Source: Acidobacteriota bacterium
Lineage (GTDB): Bacteria; Acidobacteriota; Aminicenantia; S016-38
DNA: 64,000 nucleotides
Assembly: GCA_015486055.1 (NCBI GenBank)
Contig: WFSJ01000042.1
Location: 25,357 to 89,356 of the forward strand
Direction: 5' to 3'
Below the pieces are notes generated by a model. It searched no databases, was not told the origin of the DNA, and saw only the letters and a list, made by a program, of their open reading frames with translations. The position numbers and the translations under genes are program-made. Shown here piece after piece: positions 26,283 to 33,968 of this stretch. The first letter of the stretch is position 1; each line of letters begins with the position of its first letter.

Positions 26283-27025
26283 GAAAAATTGTAATTTTAA
26301 CTCTAATGAGCATATTGGTTATACCTATCTACGGGAGGAAAAAGAAGAAAAAAGACGAATTCTATTATTACAATATGGGCCTTTCCATGCTGCAGAAAAA
26401 ACAACCTAACAAAGCGATTGTATATCTTGCAAAGGCAGAAAATTTAAATCCAAAGAACTTTCAAATATTTCATGCATTGGGCATATCCTATTCAATGGCA
26501 GGTAACCTGGACAAAGCTGAGTTCTACTTCAGGAAATCAATATCACTTAATCCTGCTTATGGTCCCTCACATAATCTTTTAGGGGTTATACTTATAGAAA
26601 AAGGAAAATACAAAGAGGCTGAAGCTGAGTTCAAGAAAGCGCTTGAGGACATAGGATATCCCACAAAAGAGATAGTGTATTTCAACATGGCAAAGTTGTA
26701 TTTAAAAATGGGGAATCAAGAGAAGGCCCTTGCATCCCTTGACTTTGCCATAGGAGCTGACAAGGATTATGGAATGGCTTATGCTCTAAAAGGCTATATA
26801 TACTTTTCAAAAGGGGAATTATCCAAGGCCGAGGAATTTTACAGAACAGCATTAGAAAAGGAAAGAGATAATCCAAGATATTGGTTTGGCCTCGGAGAAG
26901 TCCTTGAAAAAGAGGGAAAGATAGAGGATGCTAAGGCTGCTTACAGCAAAGTTCTCGTGGTACCCTCCGATACTGAATTAAAAATAAGAGCAGAGGAAAA
27001 ACTCAAAAAACTTGAAAAAAAATGA
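26279..27025 (+). CDS. Exported tetratricopeptide-repeat protein
   Basis: 248 residues: signal peptide or membrane anchor (MRKIVILTLMSILVIPIYG) followed by a Lys run and at least five TPRs (repeats begin near FYYYNMGLSMLQ, FQIFHALGISY, GPSHNLLGVIL, EIVYFNMAKLY, GMAYALKGYIY, PRYWFGLGEVL). The build resembles PilF/PilW-type or other protein-scaffold lipoproteins, but no lipobox Cys is present. It overlaps the cyclase gene by 4 bases and precedes the pseudokinase-TonB gene; it may scaffold an envelope complex with it. Confidence 0.85.
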   Translation: MRKIVILTLMSILVIPIYGRKKKKKDEFYYYNMGLSMLQKKQPNKAIVYLAKAENLNPKNFQIFHALGISYSMAGNLDKAEFYFRKSISLNPAYGPSHNLLGVILIEKGKYKEAEAEFKKALEDIGYPTKEIVYFNMAKLYLKMGNQEKALASLDFAIGADKDYGMAYALKGYIYFSKGELSKAEEFYRTALEKERDNPRYWFGLGEVLEKEGKIEDAKAAYSKVLVVPSDTELKIRAEEKLKKLEKK

Positions 27026-27039
27026 ACTCGTTATATTAT
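27012..27039 (+). promoter_or_regulatory. Possible promoter of the pseudokinase-TonB gene
   Basis: TTGAAA (27012-27017) inside the TPR coding end, 16 bases, TATTAT (27034-27039). The 45-base gap before the ATG, which has an AGGGG site, makes independent transcription plausible. Confidence 0.4.
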
Positions 27040-27070
27040 AAAAGTAGAAAGAAAAAATAGGGGTTAAAAA

Positions 27071-28882
27071 ATGAAAAAATTTTGTAAGTTCTATGAGCTC
27101 AAAAAAATAGCGACAAATGCCCTTGGGGAAGTTTACCTCTCTCTCACGAGAGATGAAAAAAAGGAAATTTCCCCGTTTATGGTTGTTAACCTAAGGGAAG
27201 AGTTCAACCTTGAAAGAAGATGGAAGGCTCTCACCGATTATCTTGAGTTCAGCAAGACCCTGAACCACCCCAATATCCTAAGATATGATACATGGGGAGA
27301 GTGCAAGCAAGGGAGATATGTTGCAGCAAGAGCTAAAGAATATTTCTCACTGGGCTCAATAATTAAAAATTTAAAGAAGAGAAATCTCCCGTTCACTTTT
27401 GATATACCAGTTCATGCAATCCTCCAAATTATCTCCGGGCTTCAATACCTGAACAACATTCGCTACAAAGATTCTGCCATCTATCACAATATTCTCTCAC
27501 CCGATGAGATTCTTATAAATCTTGATGGAGTCGTCTACATAAACAATGCGGGAATTCTTCAAGCCATTTCAGAGGATAGAAAGCTGGCCAAAGACCTCAT
27601 AGTGGAAAGGAGCACATTCCTTCCCAAGGAACTAATTGATAGAGCGAAACCCTCCCCAAAGGCTGATGTCTATTCGGTAGCATCTCTACTTTTCTTCCTC
27701 ACCACTGGAAAATACATTTCTCCGGAGAAAAATATTGAACTTCAGCTCAAAAATACTCCACTCATAATGGAGTTCGAGGGAAAGAAGGAAATACCTGAGG
27801 AACTTCAGAAGATTCTATCAAACGCCCTCGCACCCGAGGAAACAAGATACCAGAACATTGAAATACTCCGTTCCGCCTTTGATGATTTTATAACCAAAGA
27901 GGACATCTCTCCCACCACATTCAATTTGGCCTATTACATGAATACCCTTTTCCATGATGAAGTCCTTGAAGGAGAAAAACTTGTAAAAAGAGAATCTGAA
28001 AAGGTCCCTGTAGAGATAGTGGAAGAACCTATCGAGAAGGAAACTGAAAAAGAGGAAGCGGAAAAGAAAAAAGGATTTCCTATGGTAGCCGTTATCGGCA
28101 GTTTAGCCGTAATATTAATAGCAGTTATTATTGCTATAGTATTCATGGGAAAACCGAAACAACCCGTAATTTCTCAGGCAGAGCTTGATAAAAGGATCAA
28201 TCAACTCGTTGAAACAAAGATGAAGGAAAGAGAAGCAGAGCTAAAAAAGGAGTACGAAAATAAATACGGAAAGATAAGCCAGCAGGACGAAGAAAAACTC
28301 AAGAAACAGCTTGAAGAAGAGAGAAAAAAGCTTGCAGAGAAGGCAAGAGCTGAGGAGTTAGCGAAGCTCAGGAAAATTCAGCAATCGAAGAAAAAGCCTG
28401 TCCTTCCCTCTGTAGAGAAGAAAGTCGAAAAGCCAAAGGAGGAAGTAAAGCAGGAAGAGACTAAGGCAGAAATTCCTCCTCAAAAGACTTCGGAGGTCCA
28501 GCAGCAAAAAAAAGAAGAAGTTGAGAAGAAACCCGCAGTGGAAACAAAACCACAGAAAATTTCTGCACCTGTTTCAAAGCCTGAAGTTATACCAGGTTCT
28601 GTTGTACCGATTACGGAATTAGATTCTCCTCTCAAACTTGTGAAAAAAATCCCCCCCCGGATTCCTGAGAGGGCAAGGAGGCTCAGAATAAGAGGAAGTG
28701 TTATGGCTTCAATCATGATCAATGAAAACGGGGAAGTTGAACAGGTAAGGATCATTCGCGGAACCCCAAAAGGCTATTTTGAAAAGGAAGCAGAAAGAAC
28801 TCTCTCTATGTGGAAATTTACCCCTCCCAGAAAAAAAGGAGTTGGGGTTAAGGTCTGGAAAGTTGTTACAATAAAATTCTGA
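27071..28882 (+). CDS. Pseudokinase-transmembrane-TonB fusion protein
   Basis: 603 residues. Residues 1-275 have the protein-kinase fold order (LNHPNILRYDTWGE; ADVYSVASLLFFLTTGK) but catalytic residues are gone: the ATP-binding Lys position is Asn40 (MVVNLR), HRDLKPEN is HNILSPDE (139-146), DFG is NAG (159-161). One membrane segment at 337-359, then a charged coiled coil (370-435), a Lys/Glu/Pro-rich linker, and a TonB C-terminal domain (515-603: IPPRIPERARRLRIRGSV, WKFTPPRKKG). Predicted topology puts the pseudokinase in the cytoplasm and TonB in the periplasm. It might gate or localise outer-membrane transport in response to a signal. It could still be a TonB anchor for the nearby receptor. 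Confidence 0.88.
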   Translation: MKKFCKFYELKKIATNALGEVYLSLTRDEKKEISPFMVVNLREEFNLERRWKALTDYLEFSKTLNHPNILRYDTWGECKQGRYVAARAKEYFSLGSIIKNLKKRNLPFTFDIPVHAILQIISGLQYLNNIRYKDSAIYHNILSPDEILINLDGVVYINNAGILQAISEDRKLAKDLIVERSTFLPKELIDRAKPSPKADVYSVASLLFFLTTGKYISPEKNIELQLKNTPLIMEFEGKKEIPEELQKILSNALAPEETRYQNIEILRSAFDDFITKEDISPTTFNLAYYMNTLFHDEVLEGEKLVKRESEKVPVEIVEEPIEKETEKEEAEKKKGFPMVAVIGSLAVILIAVIIAIVFMGKPKQPVISQAELDKRINQLVETKMKEREAELKKEYENKYGKISQQDEEKLKKQLEEERKKLAEKARAEELAKLRKIQQSKKKPVLPSVEKKVEKPKEEVKQEETKAEIPPQKTSEVQQQKKEEVEKKPAVETKPQKISAPVSKPEVIPGSVVPITELDSPLKLVKKIPPRIPERARRLRIRGSVMASIMINENGEVEQVRIIRGTPKGYFEKEAERTLSMWKFTPPRKKGVGVKVWKVVTIKF

Positions 28883-30074
28883 GAAAAAGATAGGTTTCCC
28901 CCGCAATGAAGGAAATTATAAAGTTAGAAAAGGAATGGGTTATTTTGCATGGAACTTTGAAGAGGGGCTCAAGAAGATTTATCCCAAAGACAAGAAGAAT
29001 TGCAAGAGAATAATTTACCTCAATACCAAGCCAAATTGAAAATAAAATAAGAACAGAAGCTGAAATTAGGGCTGATATTGTTCCTTCAAAGCTTATTCCC
29101 CCTGGTTCCCCTTTTTTTGCTCTACCCATTCTCAAAAGGGAAAAAACGAAGCCTCCAGAGACAGAGCCAATTTCCGTCCCTACAGTATCATAGGTTGCCT
29201 CAGCAAGGGAAATAACAGCAGCCTGGGGAAGGCCGAGGATGGAAAAAAGAAGAGCTGGTCCTCCCTTAGCCCAAACGCTTGCCCATTTTCTTTTTACCCC
29301 TTCCTTCTCTTTTTCTTTATAGAAGGTTGCCGCCTCAGAAAGCAAGAAAAAACTGAGAAGTATGTAAAAAATCTTAACCCCTCCAAAGAGCAAAATCCCT
29401 GACCCAACAAAAAATGCTGAAATTGCTCCCTTCAGGTCCAGAACCTTCAATATAAAAGAAAAGATCGCTAAAATCCCTATTAAAATCAGGATCTTCAATT
29501 CAAGTTCGGTGGGAACTTTCAGTTTTACTATGCTTCCCAGCTTGAAAAAGAACAAAAAAGAGAAAGGAACCACCAAATTATCCTCAATCCCTGTCTGCAA
29601 AGATTCCAAGATGCCTGTGATAACCACAGAAAAGATTATTATCCAGAGCTCTTTGCTTGAGATATTTCCCTTTATAAGCCAGAAGAAAAAAGGGGATAGA
29701 GTAAGCCCTGAAATAATGAATGTGCCAGTCCCTAAATATGTTTTTCTCTTATTCCATGGAAGCTCAGCCTTAGCTCTTCTCCCTACCACCGAAGCGGCAC
29801 CGTCAGAGAAAGCAAGAAGAGACCATCCAGAAGCTGCAAGCCAGAGATTGCTCCTGCACAAAAGAATCATAAGAAGCACAGAGAGCGGATAGAAAATTAT
29901 TCCTCTATCCCATTTTCCTCTGAGAATTCTTTCCCAATAGAGAGGGATTATATAGATATTGTGGATAAAGGCTAAGAAGGCAATGATAGAAGCCTGCCAC
30001 CAGTTGAGCACAAGGAGAAGGAATATTGGAAGTCCAAATCCTATGTGGACAAGTTTCCGCAGATCCTCATCCAA
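28866..30074 (-). CDS. Phytol-kinase-like / DUF92 (phytyl-phosphate-kinase-like) fusion
   Basis: 402 residues, all-membrane. The N-terminal half (about 1-200: LRKLVHIGFGLP, FSDGAASVVGRRAKAELPWNKRKTYLGTGT) matches the SEC59/VTE5 polyprenol and phytol kinase family. The C-terminal half (205-402: LDLKGAISAFFVGSGILLFGG, AEATYDTVGTEIGS, GGISFEGTISALISA) matches DUF92/TMEM19, the family of VTE6, phytyl-phosphate kinase. Fused, they would turn an isoprenoid alcohol into its diphosphate in two steps. The gene overlaps the SDR gene by 8 bases and converges on the pseudokinase gene with a 17-base overlap. The substrate is unknown and cannot be chlorophyll phytol without evidence. Confidence 0.8.
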   Translation of the reverse strand: MDEDLRKLVHIGFGLPIFLLLVLNWWQASIIAFLAFIHNIYIIPLYWERILRGKWDRGIIFYPLSVLLMILLCRSNLWLAASGWSLLAFSDGAASVVGRRAKAELPWNKRKTYLGTGTFIISGLTLSPFFFWLIKGNISSKELWIIIFSVVITGILESLQTGIEDNLVVPFSFLFFFKLGSIVKLKVPTELELKILILIGILAIFSFILKVLDLKGAISAFFVGSGILLFGGVKIFYILLSFFLLSEAATFYKEKEKEGVKRKWASVWAKGGPALLFSILGLPQAAVISLAEATYDTVGTEIGSVSGGFVFSLLRMGRAKKGEPGGISFEGTISALISASVLILFSIWLGIEVNYSLAILLVFGINLLEPLFKVPCKITHSFSNFIISFIAGETYLFLRILL

Positions 30075-30984
30075 GTTTCCCCCTCCAGTAATTCAGAATA
30101 TCGAGGAGGGTTTTTTCAATGGGAATTGAAGGTGTCCAACCCGTTATTCTGTTTATCTTTCCTATATCCGCCCAGAGAAGAGGAATATCCGTTTTCCTGA
30201 GCTTCGCCCTCTTTATCTTCACCTCAAATTCAAGCTCTGAAAAGGAGATAAGGATTTCCAATATCTCCTTTATAGAATAAAACCTCCCTGAGCCTATATT
30301 GTAGATACTTCCTGCTCTTCCTTTTTTGGAGAGCAAATAAAGAACTTCAACCCCATCCCTTACATCTGTGAAATCCCTTATGGCATCAAGGTTACCAACT
30401 TCCAGGATGGGTTTCTTTAACGCCTTCTCCCCTTCTGCTATGGATTTCGCAAAGGAGGAAGCAGCGAACCCTGGAGATTGACCTGGCCCTATCTGGTTAA
30501 AGAGCCTTACTACCATGGTCTTTATCCCATAAACCCTCTTAAAAAAAAAGGCTGCTTCCTCTGCTGCTATCTTTGAAACTGCATAATGAGAAAGAGGGGA
30601 TGGTTTTCTATTCTCTTTTATGGGTTGTTCCTTCCTCTCAACATTCCCGTAAATCTCGCAAGAGGATGCAAGAATGAAAATAGGCTTTAATCTCCCGGAA
30701 GCCAAATTTTCAAGGACATTAATAGTCCCTAGGAAATTGACCATATAGGTGTTTTTATAATCCTTCCAGCTCTGACCAACATGACTCTGGCCTGCTAAGT
30801 GATATACAACATCGGGTTTGAAATCCACAACGTGGGAGAGCCTTCCACGAGTTATGTCCATCTTTACATCCGAAGCTTCACATTTCTCAAGGGAAATTCC
30901 TAAAACTTCCTCCCCCTGCGATTTGATTTTGTTATACAGATTTTTCCCGATAAACCCGCAGGAACCAGTTATGAGATATTTCAA
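30067..30984 (-). CDS. NAD(P)-dependent sugar-nucleotide SDR (Rmd/Gmd-like)
   Basis: 305-residue extended short-chain dehydrogenase: Rossmann GSCGFIGKNLYNKI, active-site YAVSK (HYAVSKIAAEEA), and the substrate region RLFNQIGPGQ and VGNLDAIRDFTDVRDGV, a pattern shared by GDP-mannose 4,6-dehydratases and GDP-6-deoxy-mannose reductases. It is tandem with a close paralogue that overlaps it by 4 bases, so the pair may make GDP-6-deoxy-sugars (dehydratase plus reductase); I cannot assign which is which with certainty, and this shorter copy is the more likely reductase. Confidence 0.82.
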   Translation of the reverse strand: MKYLITGSCGFIGKNLYNKIKSQGEEVLGISLEKCEASDVKMDITRGRLSHVVDFKPDVVYHLAGQSHVGQSWKDYKNTYMVNFLGTINVLENLASGRLKPIFILASSCEIYGNVERKEQPIKENRKPSPLSHYAVSKIAAEEAAFFFKRVYGIKTMVVRLFNQIGPGQSPGFAASSFAKSIAEGEKALKKPILEVGNLDAIRDFTDVRDGVEVLYLLSKKGRAGSIYNIGSGRFYSIKEILEILISFSELEFEVKIKRAKLRKTDIPLLWADIGKINRITGWTPSIPIEKTLLDILNYWRGKLG

Positions 30985-31937
30985 ACCCTCTCTCTCCAGT
31001 AATTCAAGAGGTCCTCAAGAGTTTTTTCTATCGGTATCTCAGGACTCCATCCTGTCTTTTCTCTGAACTTGGAACTGTCTCCAATGAGAACAGGAACATC
31101 CGAAGGCCTCAATCTATCAGGTGCAACCTCCACTTTCACCTCAATTTTTGATAAAGAAAGGATGTGGTCGAGAATCTCCCTCATTTTATATCCCTTACCA
31201 GAACATATATTATATACATCACCTGGCTCACCTTTTGTTGCAGCCAACCAGTATCCCCTTACCATATCCCTCACATCTGTAAAATCCCTTATTGAATTGA
31301 GATTACCAACCCTTATTATAGGTTCCTGTTTCCCTGCCTCCATCATAGCTACCTGTCTGGCAAAATTAGAACAAACAAAAACATCTCCTCTCCTTGGGCC
31401 GGTATGATTGAAACCCCTTGTTCTTACAATTCTCATATTGTAGCTTTTAAAATACTGGTACCCGAGGAAATCCTGAGCTATTTTTGAAACTGCATATGGA
31501 CTTAGAGGTCTTAAAGAATGGGTTTCCTTAATAGGAATTTCCTCCCCATTGACAAGCCCATATTCCTCGCTTGAACCTGCTATTTGAATCACAGGCTCTA
31601 TCTTAGTTTCCCTTACGGACTCAAAAAGGTTGGTCTCTCCTATTATATTCGTTGTTAATGTCTCTTGGGGAGCCCTCCATGAAGTTGGCACAAAGCTCTG
31701 GGCTGCAAGATGAAATATCAGTTCCGGCCTTATCTCCTCAATCACCTTTCTTATAGAGACATAGTCCCTTATATCCCCCTCCACAAGTTTGATCCTCTCT
31801 TTCAAATGCTCAACATTTTCCATCCTTGAACGCCATCTGGCTATACCAAATATCTCAACATCTTTGTGGTTTTCAAGAATGTAATCCGCAAGATGGGAAC
31901 CTGCAAATCCTGTTATTCCTGTTATAAGAATTTTCAC
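30981..31937 (-). CDS. NAD(P)-dependent sugar-nucleotide SDR, GDP-mannose 4,6-dehydratase-like
   Basis: 318 residues: GITGFAGSHLADYI, the catalytic triad SSEEYG and YAVSK (PYAVSKIAQDFLGYQ), RTRGFNHTGP and VGNLNSIRDFTDVRDM. The SSEEYG and FNHTGPRR stretches are typical of the GDP-mannose 4,6-dehydratase group, which removes water from GDP-mannose to give GDP-4-keto-6-deoxymannose. Shorter than E. coli Gmd (about 370). It overlaps rfbB upstream by 4 bases and its paralogue downstream by 4 bases. Confidence 0.85.
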   Translation of the reverse strand: MKILITGITGFAGSHLADYILENHKDVEIFGIARWRSRMENVEHLKERIKLVEGDIRDYVSIRKVIEEIRPELIFHLAAQSFVPTSWRAPQETLTTNIIGETNLFESVRETKIEPVIQIAGSSEEYGLVNGEEIPIKETHSLRPLSPYAVSKIAQDFLGYQYFKSYNMRIVRTRGFNHTGPRRGDVFVCSNFARQVAMMEAGKQEPIIRVGNLNSIRDFTDVRDMVRGYWLAATKGEPGDVYNICSGKGYKMREILDHILSLSKIEVKVEVAPDRLRPSDVPVLIGDSSKFREKTGWSPEIPIEKTLEDLLNYWRERV

Positions 31938-32944
31938 TTCTTCCTCCTTTTGTAATTCTTACTGTAATATTCCTTGAATTCTTTTGCCTCCTTCCTCTTT
32001 TTCCACCAATTCTGATGGTTTCTATACCAATCTATAGTCAGCTCAAGGGCACCTTCAAAGGTGTGTTGAGGGGCCCACCCAAGGGAACGGAGTTTCTCCG
32101 AATTAATTGAATACCTTAAATCATGACCCGGACGGTCCTGAACGAATTCCACCATTGAGAAAGGCTTCCCCATTTTGCTAAGTAAAAGTTTTATAAGGTC
32201 TATGTTTTTGAGTCCAAATCCGGAAGACAAATTATAAGCTTCTCCTTCCTTCCCCTCCTCGAGAACTTTCCATATTCCTTCAACGCAATCTTCCACAAAG
32301 AGCCATTCCCTCATATTTTCCCCATTCCCATACAGGGGGATTTTTTCCCCCTCAAAGAGGTTTGTTATAAAAAGCGGCAATGCCTTTTCTGGATGCTGGT
32401 AAGGACCAAAATTATTTGAGGGCCTTACAATAACCACTGGCATGCTGTATGTCTTATAGAAGGAAAAAGAAAGCCTGTCTGCTCCTGCCTTTGATGCAGA
32501 ATAGGGAGAAGATGGATTCATCGGATCGTCTTCCCTGAAACTTCCCTCCTTTATCGGGCCATAAACTTCGTCAGTAGAAATATAAATGAACTTCTTTAAA
32601 TTACCAGCCTTTCTTACAGCTTCCAAAAGGACATAAGTTCCATAGAAATTTGTTAGAGCAAAATCCCCCCCCTCAATTATTGACCTATCCACATGGGTCT
32701 CTGCTGCGAAGTGAACTATATAGTCTGCTCTCCTCACGAGGGGTTCCACTATCTTCCAATCCTTTATGTCCCCTTTAACGAAACTGTGCTCCGGGTTGTT
32801 TAAAATATCCTGAATTGTATCCACATCGCTTGCATAGGTTAAAAGATCAAGGTTTATGACCTTTGCGCCTCTCTTTAAAGCAGTTCTTGTAAAGTGAGAA
32901 CCTATAAAACCAGCTCCCCCTGTCACCAAAATGACATCATTCAT
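31934..32944 (-). CDS. rfbB: dTDP-glucose 4,6-dehydratase
   Basis: 336 residues. Rossmann GGAGFIGSHF, NLDLLTYASD, FAAETHVDRSI, active-site Y-x3-K in SPYSASKAGADRL with DEVYG, and the dTDP-binding RPSNNFGPYQHPEKALP and LYGNGENMREWLFVEDCV all match RmlB. It makes dTDP-4-keto-6-deoxyglucose for surface deoxysugars. The rest of the rml set (rmlA, C, D) is not in the window. It is followed by the two GDP-sugar SDRs, so a surface polysaccharide locus is likely. Confidence 0.95.
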   Translation of the reverse strand: MNDVILVTGGAGFIGSHFTRTALKRGAKVINLDLLTYASDVDTIQDILNNPEHSFVKGDIKDWKIVEPLVRRADYIVHFAAETHVDRSIIEGGDFALTNFYGTYVLLEAVRKAGNLKKFIYISTDEVYGPIKEGSFREDDPMNPSSPYSASKAGADRLSFSFYKTYSMPVVIVRPSNNFGPYQHPEKALPLFITNLFEGEKIPLYGNGENMREWLFVEDCVEGIWKVLEEGKEGEAYNLSSGFGLKNIDLIKLLLSKMGKPFSMVEFVQDRPGHDLRYSINSEKLRSLGWAPQHTFEGALELTIDWYRNHQNWWKKRKEAKEFKEYYSKNYKRRKK

Positions 32945-32947
32945 TAT

Positions 32948-33295
32948 TCATCTCTTGACCACAACATCGTCAGAAGTACCTTCAACACCATCAGGGCCTA
33001 CACTCCTCAACTCAAAACCATTTTCCATCTTCTTATAAACTATCCTGTTCCCCCACGGATCCTTTGGTGTTCTTCCGAAAACCTCTCTGAGGGTCTCTGG
33101 AAGTTCCCCGGTCGTGGTATACCTCGCAGTTATCTCAGCAGCTAAGGTATTTAAATCAGAACGCACAGCTATTGTCTGCGATTGGGTTATTCTTGAAACC
33201 CCCTCCTTAGTTTTCACAACCTTTTTTGTGTGGAGCATGGTAAGAGCAAGATAAATCCCTAAAGCAAGAATCAAAATCAAAAATAATCCTCTCAT
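32948..33295 (-). CDS. GspG/pseudopilin-like periplasmic protein lacking the prepilin motif
   Basis: I start it at the ATG at 33295, 10 bases after the rlmB stop; 115 residues. An N-terminal hydrophobic segment (MRGLFLILILALGIYLALTM) is followed by a helix and the calcium-binding C-terminal motif of type II major pseudopilins: TPKDPWGNRIVYKK, then RSVGPDGVEGTSDDV. The G/FTLIE prepilin-peptidase site is missing, so it is anchored differently and cannot be processed in the usual way. No other secretion gene is near. Function unknown; structural kinship to GspG is the firm part. Confidence 0.75.
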   Translation of the reverse strand: MRGLFLILILALGIYLALTMLHTKKVVKTKEGVSRITQSQTIAVRSDLNTLAAEITARYTTTGELPETLREVFGRTPKDPWGNRIVYKKMENGFELRSVGPDGVEGTSDDVVVKR

Positions 33296-33305
33296 AAAGG
33301 ATATT

Positions 33306-33968
33306 TTATACCCTTTGCCTAAGAGTGTAAAGGAATATCCCAGCGGCCACTGAAACATTCAAAGAGTCTATATCTCCTGACATTGGTATAGAAACACGGA
33401 AATCGCAGAGTTTTTCAACTGGTTTTCTTATTCCTTTCCCTTCGGAGCCCATGACTATAATAGATTTTGGGGGGAATTTGAAAGAGGGCAGTGATTCTCC
33501 ACTTTTCTCGGCACAAACAACCCAAAATTCACTGCTCTTTGCCCTTAAGATAAAAGCTGGGAGGTTAGCTGTCCTGTGAATAATGGCACTGAATATTACC
33601 CCGGAGGATGCCTTGACAACTGTTTCATTAAGGGGTGGCGAATGCCTTTTCTCTATAACAACAGGGGAAGAAAAAGCATGAGCTGACCTTATTATTGCAC
33701 CGAGGTTCATTGGGTCTTCAATCCTGTCTAAGCAGAGAACTATATTGCCATTAAGAACTTTCCCTTCTCCTGCAGTTCTTACCTCTGAAATATAAGCCTT
33801 TGGGTTTCTTTCAGAAGGTGAAAAGAAAAAGGGAACAGACCCGATTTTTGCAAGTTCCTTTATTTTATCTATTCTGGGGCCCCTTTTCCCTGCCGGGATT
33901 ATTATCTTTTCAACCTCAGCTTCCGAGGATAAAGCCTCAATTATTGGATTTAATCCCTCAATAACCAT
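33306..33968 (-). CDS. rlmB: 23S rRNA (guanosine-2251-2'-O)-methyltransferase (SpoU family)
   Basis: 220-residue SPOUT methyltransferase. MVIEGLNPIIEAL opens the L30e-like domain; the catalytic domain has LDRIEDPMNLGAIIRSAHAF, IVMGSEGKGI and IPMSGDIDSLNVSVAAGI, the three SpoU motifs of the knot. The N-terminal domain is shorter than E. coli RlmB (243). A related TrmH-like specificity cannot be ruled out. It overlaps gltX by 19 bases. Confidence 0.88.
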   Translation of the reverse strand: MVIEGLNPIIEALSSEAEVEKIIIPAGKRGPRIDKIKELAKIGSVPFFFSPSERNPKAYISEVRTAGEGKVLNGNIVLCLDRIEDPMNLGAIIRSAHAFSSPVVIEKRHSPPLNETVVKASSGVIFSAIIHRTANLPAFILRAKSSEFWVVCAEKSGESLPSFKFPPKSIIVMGSEGKGIRKPVEKLCDFRVSIPMSGDIDSLNVSVAAGIFLYTLRQRV

